DNA of 64,000 nucleotides from positions 124,001 through 188,000 of the forward strand of contig JBBELK010000522.1 of NCBI GenBank assembly GCA_037783545.1, read 5' to 3'. Below are positions 23,790-34,806 of the stretch, one piece after another. The notes beneath the pieces were generated by a model. That model made no database searches. It had not been told where the DNA came from and saw only the letters and a program-made list of their open reading frames with translations. How positions within the stretch are numbered: the stretch's first letter is position 1; each line of letters starts with the position of its first letter. The translations under genes were made by a program, and so were the position numbers. Source of the DNA: Henricia sp. BOLD:AAB3569. Taxonomy: Eukaryota; Echinodermata; Asteroidea; Spinulosida; Echinasteridae.

Positions 23790-23860
23790 GTCAACAATTT
23801 ATACACTGTCAAGCAATTTGTATAATATACAAATTGCTTGACAGTGTATAAATTTTTGAC
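23790..23860. repeat. 71-bp near-perfect palindrome without spacer
   Basis: Left arm GTCAACAATTTATACACTGT and on to the centre TATAATATA, then its complement ending ATTTTTGAC. There is one mismatch outside the centre. The arms are AT-rich. Flanks show no obvious target duplication. Confidence 0.9.
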
Positions 23861-24623
23861 CATGTATACTTTTAAACGAAGCATTTTGTGCACCCGAGCA
23901 GATAATCGACACCTGAGCCAAATCCATGTCTATGCTTTCACAAACCATTATGCATATCAATCTTTTGTACGTACATGTACATCATAGTTTTTACTATAAA
24001 CATCAGCAACTACATGTACATTGTATCTTTAGAGTAGGCTGTTAAACCAACACTTGAAAGAATTGCAAACCAGTTTCTGAATTAACCATAAATTCCCATC
24101 TCTAATTTGGATACATTATGAAAATTGTCTATTTTTACAACCTTAGGGTAAACAAAAAAATTGAAGCCAAAACAGTACTGCTTTAACCAGTCGGCAGACA
24201 CATGTACTTTCTTCATCATAATTAATGCAATTTAAACATTGGTACCGTATCACTTGTATCCAATTTGTCATTTTCCGACAAAACGTCAAAAATGTCCCTA
24301 TCCTAGTTCCCGAGCCCTGCCTACCCGATCCATTATTGTAATTACCCGATTCATCAATGTTACCCGTGCTCAGTGAGGCGAGGCCAAATCCGCAGCCAAA
24401 TGTAACCCAAACAAACTCCAGCACCTGCCTGCTGGATCGCAAATGAAACGTGTCCAGGCCGCCTCTTAGTCTCCGTGATGCTTAAATGTCGTGAAAGTTC
24501 AAGGTTGGTGCTGAACTTGGGAAGAAAAGTTCAACATGAGCAGTGATCCTTAAAGCCAATTAATCGGTTGGAATGACCCAAAATTTTACTTCATGAGGCG
24601 AAAAGAAAGAAAAAATTGCTTAA

Positions 24624-25345
24624 AGCCTTTTTCACACGAGGCCAAAAAACTTGCAAGGCTTGAGATAATCTTACAAAAGTGCCATCGTGTGAAAGGACAC
24701 CAAGGCTTGAGAGAAATTGTCTCAATCTTTGAGATATTTTGGCGGAGATCCAGACCTACTGTACGACAAAATCTTCTGCTAGCGGAAAATTTCTCAAGGT
24801 ATCCTCGAGAACAATCGTGTGAAACGATTTGTACAACATCCATTGCGACAGTCAATGCAATGCGCAGATACATTTTTGATATACACTGCACACACGACCC
24901 TTGTGACAGCACAGCATGCACATGCCCCGTCCCGCGGAATTTAAAGCGATAGTATTCAGCAAGTACGTCCACCGGTCATGGCTCTGATCACCGTTCCGTT
25001 CTTGGATTTTTACACCATGCCATCCATTTTTGATTGGATGGTGGACGACTCCATCGTAGCCCCATGACTTTTTTGTTTTGACAATCTCATCTCCTTGGCT
25101 GTCGCAATACACTTCTTTGCAGGTATGTTATTCGCTGCTTGTATCAGCAGCATTTATGCGCAAAATCAATGGTCCGACAGGGACCAGTATTCTCGTCTCA
25201 AGGAATGCCAGTGATGTTTTCGCTGTGTCATGTGACAGTACACCAAGTCACCCTACCGTGACCGTGTAATCATAAAGTAAACAATCCACACTCGTAAATC
25301 CTGTCTCAAACCTTGCGAGTTTTTTTGATGTCGTGTGAAAAGGAC
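24624..25345. mobile_element. TTAA-flanked element with CTTTTTCACACGA ends
   Basis: TTAA at 24620-24623 and 25346-25349. The left end AGCCTTTTTCACACGAGG and the right end, inverted, GTCCTTTTCACACGACAT both continue into AAAAAACTTGCAAGGCTTGA / AAAAAACTCGCAAGGTTTGA. Internal CGTGTGAAA words repeat. Non-coding. Confidence 0.75.
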
Positions 25346-25378
25346 TTAAACTTCAAAGTGTTGATTGCAACAACGTAT

Positions 25379-25852
25379 TAGGCTGTGCCTAACGAATCGA
25401 ATATTTGAATATTCGATCGTTCATCGAATATTCGAATAGCATTTTACCAAATAAAATAGTCGGTATGTGCTTTTTCCAATCCAAACCCAAATAAGTCTTT
25501 CAACTAGGAAGAAGTGAAAGTCCTTTTTCTTTGCCGAAACAGCCATTTGCATCCAGCCACACGAGTCCAGTGTACAAGGTCCAACGATAATTTCTGCAAA
25601 AACTCTTCGGGCAAAAGACTGCAACGTGCAAGTTACAACATAAAGTCTTTCGTTTCAGCACAGATTCTTTTTTTGAGGCGGGAAATTCGGCAATAGAAAG
25701 GCTAATGCAACTTCATGTGAGCTGCGAGTTCGGATGTGCCAAAATAAATTATTTTCATGGCAATTCTTTCTTGTCAAAATATTAGAAAAAAATTCATGCA
25801 TCGAATATTCGACTAAAAATAAAACCAATTTATTCGAAAATGCACAGGCCTA
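25379..25852. mobile_element. Probable hAT-like element with TAGGCTGTGC / GCACAGGCCTA ends
   Basis: Inverted ends of about 11 bp, with subterminal TCGAATATTCGA words on both sides (25395-25436 and 25801-25835). This arrangement is seen in some hAT-type elements. No clear 8-bp duplication was found at the flanks, so the class is tentative. Confidence 0.55.
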
Positions 25853-26798
25853 CAATGACAAATTAACACAACCTGAATTTGTTTCTTTCCAAGGTGGTAC
25901 TTAAGAAGTTAAAGGAAAGGACAACACTTGCAAAGGGTTGCCTAATTCTGTACGCTTCATGTAAGTTGCCATCTTTTGCAGTTCGGCGCTCGGACTTGAG
26001 AGGGCATGAGTCAGGTCACAACAGATTTTTACATACTTGACGTCATCATCCCTTTCAAAATTTCAAATATGGCGCAGCACATAGTGGCTCAGTAGAAACT
26101 TCGTGTTACCCGCTATTTACCGGTAAATGGGTTTACAGGTGAAATTCCGGATCAATAGAAACAGGCTATAAGTGTGCATACAATGGAGTATAGTACACCA
26201 GATATTATTCACGAGAAATCAAGCATGTCGATCTTCTTAACCACATGTACATTGGTACACATACATGTAGATGGTCCCAATTAACATGCCTAAAAGAAAT
26301 ATTAAAAAAAACCTAAATATCAAACCTGCTTTATTCTAAGAAAAAAATAAATTACTTAATACTTCCTGTCATTCAATCACAGAGTAATTACCAGGCGATT
26401 TTGAAACTCAACCAGAAATTCCCCATGCCCTATTTCCATGCCACCTTATTCAGGCCTTAAAGCAAAAGGCTCATCCTGTCTTTGCAACTTCTCACCGTCA
26501 CCTCAAGTAATTAACACCACACCATATGGGATATCAGCATCAAACCGCATCAAACAAAAACAGCTCAGATTATTTTTTAAGGAGTGTGTAGAGACAGTTT
26601 CAGTTGTTGTACATGTACATCACATTTAGGCCTGTGATGACTTACTTCATGCAATTAAAGATTTGTATAAAAAAATTGCTTTTACACTTGAAATGGCAAA
26701 GGTGGAAACAGACCTGGCATTCACAATACATCTCGATTTGGCTTCAATCTACTTTTCTAACTGCAAAAGTCATTGCTGACTGTAACTGTAGTGCATGC
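25853..26798. other. No gene; one element fragment
   Basis: 26085-26165 is the complement of part of the element at 56192-56724 (GCTCAGTAGAAACTT, GCTATTTACCGGTAAATGGG, CAATAGAAAC). The remainder shows nothing I can support. Confidence 0.45.
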
Positions 26799-27030
26799 CA
26801 GGGTTGTAGTCGAGTCCATCACAAGTCCACAGCCGATAAAATCACAAATCCCGCACAAGTCCCGCACAAGTCTGTCACAAGTCCAGTAACAAGAAGCAAA
26901 GGATGAACATGCACAAAAGAATGCCTTTGTTGGAGTTCATTTGAATACATGTAGCTTGTGACTTGAATTAAGACCCAGGGACTTGTGGTGGACTTGTGAA
27001 GGTTTTGTGATGGATTCGACATCAACCCTG
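26799..27030. mobile_element. hAT-like MITE, family Q, copy 1
   Basis: Ends CAGGGTTGTAGTCGAGTCC and, inverted, CAGGGTTGATGTCGAATCC. Flanked by GTGCATGC (26791-26798) and GTGCATGT (27031-27038), an 8-bp duplication with one difference. The interior is rich in ACAAGTCC and its complement. Matches 40131-40356 in opposite orientation. Confidence 0.85.
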
Positions 27031-28734
27031 GTGCATGTACATGTATGGGCCGTTTTGTGTTGCGAGACTCGGGGGGGTGAGATTGGAGGAAAACAAAAAT
27101 TCCAGAAGGGGCGTGGCTTCCTGGGGGGCGGGAGGGGGGGCGAGACGTAGAAACCACGCAAACTTCAACTTTTCATAGGATCGTTTTAAACACCACCGTA
27201 CCATCGGCATGGTGCAAAATGCAATGTCAAAAACATTTTAATTAGGCATCACTACACAAGAACCAGTTTTGTTTGAAATATTTACCTTGTTTATAGGCCT
27301 ACATATGTGGATAATATTAAAAAGAATCCAGGCAACATCTACCTTTGAAGACGGTGAAGCGAAAGCGGAGGGTAAAATTGGTTCGTTGGGTGCTTGCCGC
27401 ATCGCGCCAGCCGCAGCCCGCGCAGCACTAGCACTGCACAGATGCACGCATCACATACACCACACGCTCGGCCGTTGCGATGCAGGCAAAGATGGCGCTT
27501 GCTTATGGATTAGACTTGTACATGTCCGCTTCGCTACTCGTTGCAGACTCAGTCAGGTCGCCAAGCGGCACCGTACATACCGGTACATGGTAAAGCGCTG
27601 TATGTCATGGCACTTGCGTGACAACTAGACTCACACAAGTTTTATTCTCAAAATTATTGAATCAATTGAGGGCGCTCGTTAAAAAGTATAGCCTGCTGAA
27701 AGAGCAAAAAAAATAAAATAGAAAAATACAACATGGATCGCAGCCGTGGAGCACACAACAAAAAGATAAAATTCCGCTACAAATTCGTAAAATTCCGGAA
27801 ATCCGGAAAAATATCACCCCTGGAGACTAGCAAATTTTATAGTTTTCGTGCACATGATGACGTTTAGAATCAAACTACATTCGTACATGTTTTGCTGCGG
27901 TGCTCCTAATTTCAACTAAATTGCTGCGGTGCTCTCTTTAAACTGACAGAATTTCTGTGATGCTCTTGGGGAAAAAATCAAGGCATTTATTGTCGTGACC
28001 AATTGAACACAAAGTTCGAGGACCGTCGGCTTAATATCTGCTAGATTTTACCATAGATAGTCCAAATGTATCACTTTTGAGGACGGGAAAAACAATAAAA
28101 CAAACACAAGTTGTTCCATTTACAGCTAATAATAGCCCACGGCTTGCCAGCAAATAGAGACCAGCCCGCAAGGTGGAAATTGCATTTGATCTTTAATAAG
28201 CGAGGCGGCAAATGCCAACAGAAGAAATTGACCGTAGTGCAATTTATTCAATCCACAATAGTAGGCCTATCACTTTATCATAACACCGCGTTTTCTGCTC
28301 TTTGGCCAGAAAAATCAAAACAGACCGTGGCTGGCAGTAAACACATCGCCCATCAGAGGTTAACAGCTTACACTATATAGCCCACTCGCTCTCTCCGATG
28401 TTAGCACAGAGTTCCACGCCCACCCCCATTTAACATTTGGCCACTTTGGGAATTGCCTCTTTAGCACTGTTATCAATATCATCAGAGTGAAAATATCTTT
28501 CATGATAAAAGCTGCCATGTGTGTAGTTTCTATTAATGTCTTGGAGAAAAAAATTAACAATTTTCATTAAGCAATGTCAAATAAATCAACTAAAAAACTT
28601 GTGTCACTTCGTGAAACCAAAATCATTGCATTTCAAGTTGAGGGCGAAGAGTGAGTGCGTGCGCACGTACATGCGTGTCAGTTCGTGAAAATGTGTGGCT
28701 CCCCCACTGTGCATTTCAATGAAGTGACATACAG
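27031..28734. other. No gene recognised
   Basis: 27340-27600 is GC-rich with a CAAGATGGCGCTTGC word, but no frame has recognisable features. The rest is AT-rich and featureless to my reading. Confidence 0.35.
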
Positions 28735-29037
28735 CAAACTTGTCACTTTGGAATTGCTTTCAAGACCGTTCTACTTCGAAGATTTCATCCAAGTCCAAAA
28801 GGACCTGTTGAACTACCGGTGTAAATTTTGATATTTTCTGGTTTTTTTTTTTTTAAAGAGAAAAACAGTTTTAAGAAAAATTATTTTCATTGAACTTGCG
28901 TAAGATTAGCACTATCTCTGGATCCCAAACAGCCCTAGAAATGCAGAAGCCCAAGATACATTTCAGGCAGAGTTGCGCACCCTGCCTAAGTGGCTCTTAT
29001 GGAAGTTAGTGCAGTCAGTCTTGCCACAAGAAGTATT
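28735..29037 (-). repeat. Dispersed repeat family R, copy 3, fragmentary
   Basis: Complement of parts of the R copies (GGAATTGCTTTCAAGAC, GTGCAGTCAGTCTTGCCACA). Divergent, with the middle partly replaced. Confidence 0.55.
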
Positions 29038-29379
29038 CATACATTGACATTTTCAGTGACCAATAAAATATGTCACCTCTCTCATTTCCCCTACCACTCC
29101 CCCCCCCCCCGCATTCCTTATTTTGAACCGTACGAAAAGCCAGAACATGTCATCATCTAGGCCTATCTCACAACTTGCAAGCAGACACTTGTAGGATTTA
29201 AGTTTGCCTCAAGGAATAAAACAAAGGGACAGAAAATACTTATGGACAGAAAGGAAACAGAAAGTGGAACACTGATGACACAGACATTCAGAACCACCTG
29301 CTCTTAACCGAATCATATTTTTTAGATTTTTCTTTCATGGAGAAAGTGCCTTTGATATAGCCATTGGGTAAATGTGACA

Positions 29380-30226
29380 GTAAAGGGAGCATTTTGGCAA
29401 CACAGATCATATGTGACCGGCTCCAGCAAAACCCAACACTTGTGATAAAAATTCAAAATTTAAGTTTGGTATCAGCTTAGTGTGCATACAAAAAGGTATC
29501 TTTGAAAACATGTTTGAGGAAATTCTGATAATTTTTGGCGAAGTTATGACCAATTAAAGTAGGACAGATCAGAAAAAGTGAAATGGAGCTATTGGTCTTT
29601 AAAGTTTGACAAACTAGTTGATTATTTAATTTTTTGTCAATAATATGAGGAATTTTGAGACAGTTCAAACAACAAAACAAATCTTGAATGTATCCCGATG
29701 TTGATTCTGCCAAATTTTCAAGTTGGTCCCAGAGGCCATTTTTCTTTAAGGTTGTGGGCCCATATCACGTAATGGGAAATGCCGAGAAGCATCGGGTTTT
29801 GTCAGGGTCGGTCACATATTTTCGAGGAAATACTTTGTCTGGTCTCAAAATAAAAGAAATAAGTTGAAGTTGTTCTAAAGAGATAAATTAGGCCTCAAAA
29901 GGGTTACAAATAGTGTGACATGCCTTTCTAAAAACCCTGTGTACAAATTTCCAATGTACGCTCGTAACCGGGACAGCCTACAGTTGTATGTAACGAGTGT
30001 CCGTCCTGGTTACGAGGCAGTGTATATATACACTGCCTCGTAACCAGGACGGACACTCGTTACATACAACTGTTACGAGCGTACATTGGAAATTTGTACA
30101 CAGGGTTTTTAGAAAGGCATGTCACACTATTTGTAACCCTTTTGAGGCCTAATTTATCTCTTTAGAACAACTTCAACTTATTTCTTTTATTTTGAGACCA
30201 GACAAAGGTATTTCCTCGAAATACAC
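29380..30226. mobile_element. Foldback family F1, copy 2, interrupted
   Basis: Left arm from ACAGTAAAGGGAGCATTTTG. The centre is an extended palindrome (TTACGAGGCAGTGTATATAT about 30009-30030). The right arm ends near TTTCCTCGAAATAC and lacks the last ~40 bp. A 403-bp insertion lies at 29413-29815. Confidence 0.8.
29413..29815. mobile_element. Element with GTGACCGGCTCCAGCAAAAC ends, inside F1
   Basis: Left GTGACCGGCTCCAGCAAAAC and right, inverted, GTGACCGACCCTGACAAAAC, with ATAT on both sides. The F1 copy at 56741 reads CCATATTTTCGAGG uninterrupted, which gives the pre-insertion site and a duplicated ATAT (or TA). Confidence 0.8.
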
Positions 30227-30441
30227 AACATTATGTGGTGTTTGTTACCATTGCTATCAACACTTTTAGTCCGGTTTTTCTTGTCAACTCATGAAGGAAA
30301 ATTTTGGGTAACTGCAAATGATGTATTGGGGCTTTAAAGATATTACCACAGAAAAATACAGAAGTCGAAAGATTTTCACCAACGTTAAAGAACATTTTGT
30401 GAACCAAAGACTGAATCTAAATTCCAATGTTAATTTATCCC

Positions 30442-31209
30442 CCGGTGTCACGATCTCAGATGTTCCGCGTGCTCAGATGTTCCGATGACGTCACGGAACA
30501 TTTCAGCACGTTGCGTGCACGATCTCAGATGTTCCGCGTGCTCAGATGTCCCGGTGTAAAAGGTAAAACTGTCCCCTTGTAAATGTGTCCGCGTGCTTAC
30601 TGGCCTCATCGTACGTACATGGGTCATTCTATAAATTTGGGGTCCAATTTTTCTGTCCCCGTTACATTTGACATCTTGTAAAATGTTGTAGTTTGTAAAT
30701 TCAGGACATATTCTTTAAATACTCTCTATTTCAAAGAGTGATTACTTAAAGTACAATTCATAAAAACATGTTTTGAAGGCATTTTTAATGATAATTGTAT
30801 GACAAATAGCAGTATGTCAGGTGTAACGGGGACAGAAAAATGTCACACGTTGGACCCCAAATTTATAGAATGACCCACATGTGTTTCTCTCTTCTGACTC
30901 TCAGAAAGCCCTGCTGCGTAAGACCCCTTGCTTAAGTAATCAATTATTTTTTCGTTTTTTTCTCTAAATACGGCGAAACGGCATGAACGCTCCGCCATGT
31001 CCGCGGCTGCCATCTTGCAAAAATGTCACTACATCTGCGCGCATCAAAGTACGTACATGGCGCGAATTCTGCTGATCAACTCAGCACTGCACCTAAACTG
31101 GTATAATTACATACATGTATGCTGTGCGCATGACGTTCCGTGACGTAAGCTACCATATTTGGTCATCGGAACATCCGAGTACGCAGAACATCTGAGAGTG
31201 GGACACCGG
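30442..31209. mobile_element. Foldback element with CCGGTGTC ends, carrying a nested element
   Basis: The left arm CCGGTGTCACGATCTCAGAT, then GTTCCGATGAC and GTCACGGAAC, is matched by the right arm read inverted (CCGGTGTCCCACTCTCAGAT and on). The first ~50 bp are repeated again just inside, at 30508-30555. Nested element at 30620-30877. Confidence 0.8.
30620..30877. mobile_element. MITE with TGGGTCATTCTATAAATTTG ends, copy 1
   Basis: Inverted ends TGGGTCATTCTATAAATTTG and its complement. Interior CCCCGTTACATTTGACATC and CAGGTGTAACGGGGACAG. A second copy lies at 54198-54443; a terminal scrap lies at about 58400-58445. Confidence 0.88.
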
Positions 31210-31661
31210 CCTTGCTGCATTGTGTTTAAGTATCAAAGATTCATTACCCACACACCATGCAGAAACCTGAAAGACAGATTATATAAAGCTGAATTGGTGC
31301 ACTGAAGTGCTTCTTATTGAAGAGAGAGAGGATCGTTTTTAAAAGCAATTTATGTTACCTGAAGAACACCTTTGGAGGGGTTGTTCTAAAACCCCCTCGA
31401 CCCCCACGACCCCCTCGACCCACGACCCACGACCCCCTCGACCCCCACGACCCCCTCGACTTGCCTTTACGTGCGACTTTTTCACGTGCCCGAACCTGTG
31501 TTCACAGCCCGATTACGAATGCGGGCCATATGCGTCAGCGCCAGCCCGGCCTAGTTCGAATGATCGAGCCGCGTCGCCGTGTGCGAACGCGACGTCATAG
31601 TGTTGCTTCCAATACGTTCTTAAAAATGACTAAATTTCCTACCTTCTAAAACCCGATCTTA

Positions 31662-31833
31662 AGCCCGCCGCACACCTTTGCGATTTACCGGATAATCGGA
31701 TCATCGGACCACATACCGGGCCGGTCTGACCGTACGCTATATAGACTGGAGCAAATCAAACTTGTTTGATTTTTCCGGATCCGATGGTCCGGTGTCCGAT
31801 GGGCCGGTAAATCGCAAAGGTGTGCGGCGGGCT
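31662..31833. mobile_element. MITE with AGCCCGCCGCACACCTTTGC ends, TTA duplication
   Basis: Inverted ends AGCCCGCCGCACACCTTTGC, with TTA at 31659-31661 and 31834-31836. A 3-bp TTA duplication fits PIF/Harbinger-type insertion. Non-coding, 172 bp. Confidence 0.82.
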
Positions 31834-31988
31834 TTACACTAGTTAAGCTCATTATCTCCCCTATCGAAATATAGCGTTATTTGTTATCGGGGCTTGATCG
31901 CGACACAAGCCGTGCAAAGAAAATTCAGGATTTGACATCATTAACGCGTGCGCTGCGGACTGACTGATAAGCTAGCTGTACCGCTTTC

Positions 31989-32152
31989 GGGGCCATCCAT
32001 AAACTACGTACGCACGGAGGGGAAGAGGGAGGGTTGGAGCCAATGCCTACACCCAACGTTAAAGTATGTGGGTGACGTCACGAAATTTGCGTACGGGGGA
32101 GCGTAGTCTAAAAAGTCGGCATTCCGTGCCTACGTACTTTATGGATGGCCCC
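31989..32152. mobile_element. MITE with GGGGCCATCCATAAA ends
   Basis: Inverted ends GGGGCCATCCATAAACTACG and CGTACTTTATGGATGGCCCC. TTC on both sides may be the duplicated target. Non-coding, 164 bp. Confidence 0.82.
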
Positions 32153-32609
32153 TTCGGTGATACACACATTAAAAACGCATTGGAAGCAATGACACGGCGA
32201 CGCGCGGCTCATTCGAACTAGGCCGCGCTGGCCCGCATTCGTAATCGGGCTGTGAACACAGGTTTGGGCACGTGAACAAATCGCACGTGACGGCAAGTCG
32301 AGGGGGTCGTGGGTCGTGGGTCGTGGGGGTCGTGGGGGTCGAGGGGGTTTTAGAACAACCCCCTTTGGAGGTGAATGTCCGCAGAAGTACTCATTGAGAC
32401 ATGCACAATCAGGAATGATTTTACTAGCTGAGATCACATTAGAAGCAATTACGTAAATTGTCACCTCTATTCGAATAGACCACCAGAACTGTGCATAAAC
32501 TGCACGATGTGTGGATTACACATTGTAGCATTGGGCTGTTCTTGCAAAAATGACAGTCACACGATGGACTGCGGGGTTTATGTACATTTTCCAAGCAACT
32601 TTTGTAGGT

Positions 32610-32953
32610 AATAATAATAATAATAATAACACATGCATTTGTAAAGCGCCATCTATCTATGTAAACATATTTTGAGGCGGCTGTTGCCATTATTACCGCT
32701 GCCATCAGGAAATCACCAGAACCATTTCGCTTAACTACATGTAGGTGTGCAACCCGGCCAAGGCGCACAATCCTATCAGCAGTTAGATTGTGGCATTCCC
32801 CATAACAGCTTCCCATATATCGCTTGGGTTGACGAGGCAACTAGGATTAAGTGCCTTGCCCAGGGACACAGACACGTTGGTCGAAGTGGGGCTCGAACCC
32901 CCAACCTCTGACTGGGAGTCCCGCTTCTTACCCTCTAGACCACACGCGCTCCC
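32610..32953 (-). mobile_element. tRNA-derived SINE, copy 1 (full head)
   Basis: Read on the minus strand. A tRNA-like head (TGGTCTAGAGGGTAAGA as A-box, GGTTCGAGCCCC as B-box) at 32953-32880 is followed by the core TGTGTCCCTGGGCAAGGCAC, a body, and a (TTA)n tail at 32610-32630. The body matches 57882-58150 closely. Frames on it are not genes. Confidence 0.85.
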
Positions 32954-33089
32954 AGGTACATGTAGATTACTATGCATGGACACCGAGAGTTTGGTACCGA
33001 GAGTATGTAAACCATGCAAAAAAGTTTGTTTGACATGTTTGATAATAAAAGTGCAAAATTAGGAACGAAAAGTGCGATGAATTTATTAA

Positions 33090-33637
33090 AGGGCCCTGAA
33101 ATGGTGGGTTTTTTTCAATGAAATCTGTGCTATGGAACTATTAATTTACAATCATAAAAACCCTACTTGGAAGTTTTTTGGCGGGTTAAAATCAAGGTTT
33201 TTGGTTTTTATGCTAATGAAAATTTACATATGCATGAGGAAAGTGGTGATGTCACATTAGGAAAACACAGGAAAATCTCATTCAACTGTGCACAAAAGTT
33301 TCCACAATTTTCTCCAACTTGCTGAAACTTTTGTAACCCATGACGGTTTACATGTAGGTTTGTTTTACATGTTGCCTGTTGCAAACCATGAAAAAAATAA
33401 GGCTGGAAACTGCAGCATTTTTTCACAATTCCAGTTTGAAGTCTTATGTTTTTTCTTTGCTTTTCTGCTGTGTGTTCCTAAAGTGCCCAAACAGCGCCCT
33501 CTTTCTGTGAGTTTATGTAAAGAAATTTTCAAAGTTGAAAAATGCCAGTTTTTATTCAAGGGTCATCAAAATTAACAGTAGTATTGTCTTACTACACAAA
33601 AACTGTGCATAAAGTTATTGAGCACTTCAGGGGCCCT
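33090..33637 (+). mobile_element. TTAA-flanked element, family A, copy 3
   Basis: Between TTAA at 33086-33089 and 33638-33641. Ends AGGGCCCTGAAATGG and CTTCAGGGGCCCT. The interior aligns with the other two copies but is more diverged. Confidence 0.82.
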
Positions 33638-33641
33638 TTAA

Positions 33642-34508
33642 AGAAAAACTTTGGTAGCCTATACATGTAGTGTATGGGGTCCCAGTGGGTGTCCGTGCAT
33701 GGTAATTTTTCCATATTAATTTCATCTACATTTTTCTAAATTTAAACTTTTTTTACCACACCTTGTCTAACCCCTTTTTTCTAAAAGGAAAATATTTTTC
33801 AGTTGGGGAAGCAAGGACCAGACCTTTTTATTTAATTACATGTACATTGTACCACAGTGCAGTAACCAAATACATGTAGTCCCTCCGCATGTTCACATCA
33901 ATGATAAATCACAGAGCTCCGTTACACAAACCAAATTACAGGCACCAAAAATCAAATTTGTTCTAGCGCCAGGAAATGCAAAAAATTCAAAAAACAATGT
34001 AGTTTTAATTCTTTAGGGAAAACAAATATCAAATTTGTACTGATTTGTGAATGATATTACGAGGTCGGGATACACTCGTTCGTATCCATCGCTTCTCATG
34101 GCCGTTTCTGCATGAAGTGCCAATTGTTGTGCAGGCCAGTGGATACAAAATTGCCTGAGATTAAAGCTCGTGTCGTTACAAACGAAACTACGGACCTCGC
34201 CGGTCGATGACTGGCATTCATCGAGGCAGAAACTCCCACGGAAAATAGATTGGCTTACAAAAAAGGGATTTAAAAGGAGGAGTTGTCTCTGACGTCAAGC
34301 ACACAGCACAAAGCCGTTTAGCCAATGAAATGCAAATAATTTGATAATTTAGACGGCAACATCAAATGATACCTGCCAGATTAATTTAAATTAATTGTTT
34401 CATATAAACAAACAAATGCTGATGCCAATTTAGGATACGGGTTTGTCATGTATGTACCGTGACAACATTAGTCAAAACACACAACAATAATTAAAAAATT
34501 AATTTCAG
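33642..34508. other. No gene; possible regulatory patch at 34240-34340
   Basis: Mostly AT-rich, with a GC-richer segment at 34050-34340 that matches no other part of the window. See the separate regulatory entry. Confidence 0.35.
34249..34337. promoter_or_regulatory. Cluster of ATTGG, TGACGTCA, CCAAT and ATGCAAAT motifs
   Basis: Within 89 bp lie an inverted CCAAT box (34249-34253), a palindromic CRE TGACGTCA (34290-34297), a direct CCAAT (34322-34326) and an octamer ATGCAAAT (34330-34337). Together these resemble an animal promoter or enhancer. No transcript start or exon is visible beside it, so this is a motif-based guess. Confidence 0.3.
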
Positions 34509-34806
34509 ATTATTATTATTATTATTATTTCTTTCTGGTATTCATACCAAGGATTCCTCAATAGTGCTCATTGCACTGTCACTCGTAAGCGTGAGGAAAC
34601 CCATGAGGAATTAGAAATGACCAGAGACACCGGGGAATCCCCTTGCTCTTCACGAAAGAATGCTCTGGGATCTTTAGAGTGCGTTAGCATTACCTAACAC
34701 ACTGGACCAACGGCTTTACATCCCTTCCGAAGGATGGAGAAAGTGTGGTCGAGTGCCTTGCCCAAGGGCACAGGTACCGCAGCCGGATTCGAAACCGCAA
34801 CCCCAA
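34509..34806 (-). mobile_element. tRNA-derived SINE, different subfamily, head partly lost
   Basis: (ATT)n tail at 34509-34529; core GAGTGCCTTGCCCAAGGGCA near 34755; B-box-like GGTTTCGAATCC (minus) near 34785-34800. The body differs from the SINEs at 32.6 and 57.9 kb (GTGAGGAAACCCATGAGGAA). Confidence 0.7.

Larger units (their letters stand above)
31377..32362. mobile_element. 986-bp foldback element flanked by CTTTGGA, with two nested elements
   Basis: Starts GGGGTTGTTCTAAAACCCCC and ends with its complement. CTTTGGA directly precedes (31370-31376) and follows (32363-32369) it, a 7-bp target duplication. The arms of ~250 bp carry a CCCCTCGACCCCCACGA minisatellite and then CCCGATTACGAATGCGGGCC. 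The Pro/Arg-rich frames are by-products of the minisatellite. Two other elements sit in the middle (31662-31833, 31989-32152). Confidence 0.9.

Noticed and set aside
31317-32464. Pro/Arg-rich frames (PPRPPRPTTHDPLD) on both strands
   Set aside because: They are translations of the CCCCTCGACCCCCACGA minisatellite in the arms of an inverted-repeat element; the same peptide appears from each arm.
32790-33062. A tRNA gene in the 32.88-32.95 kb region
   Set aside because: The tRNA-like part is the head of a SINE, followed by the conserved core and a simple-repeat tail.
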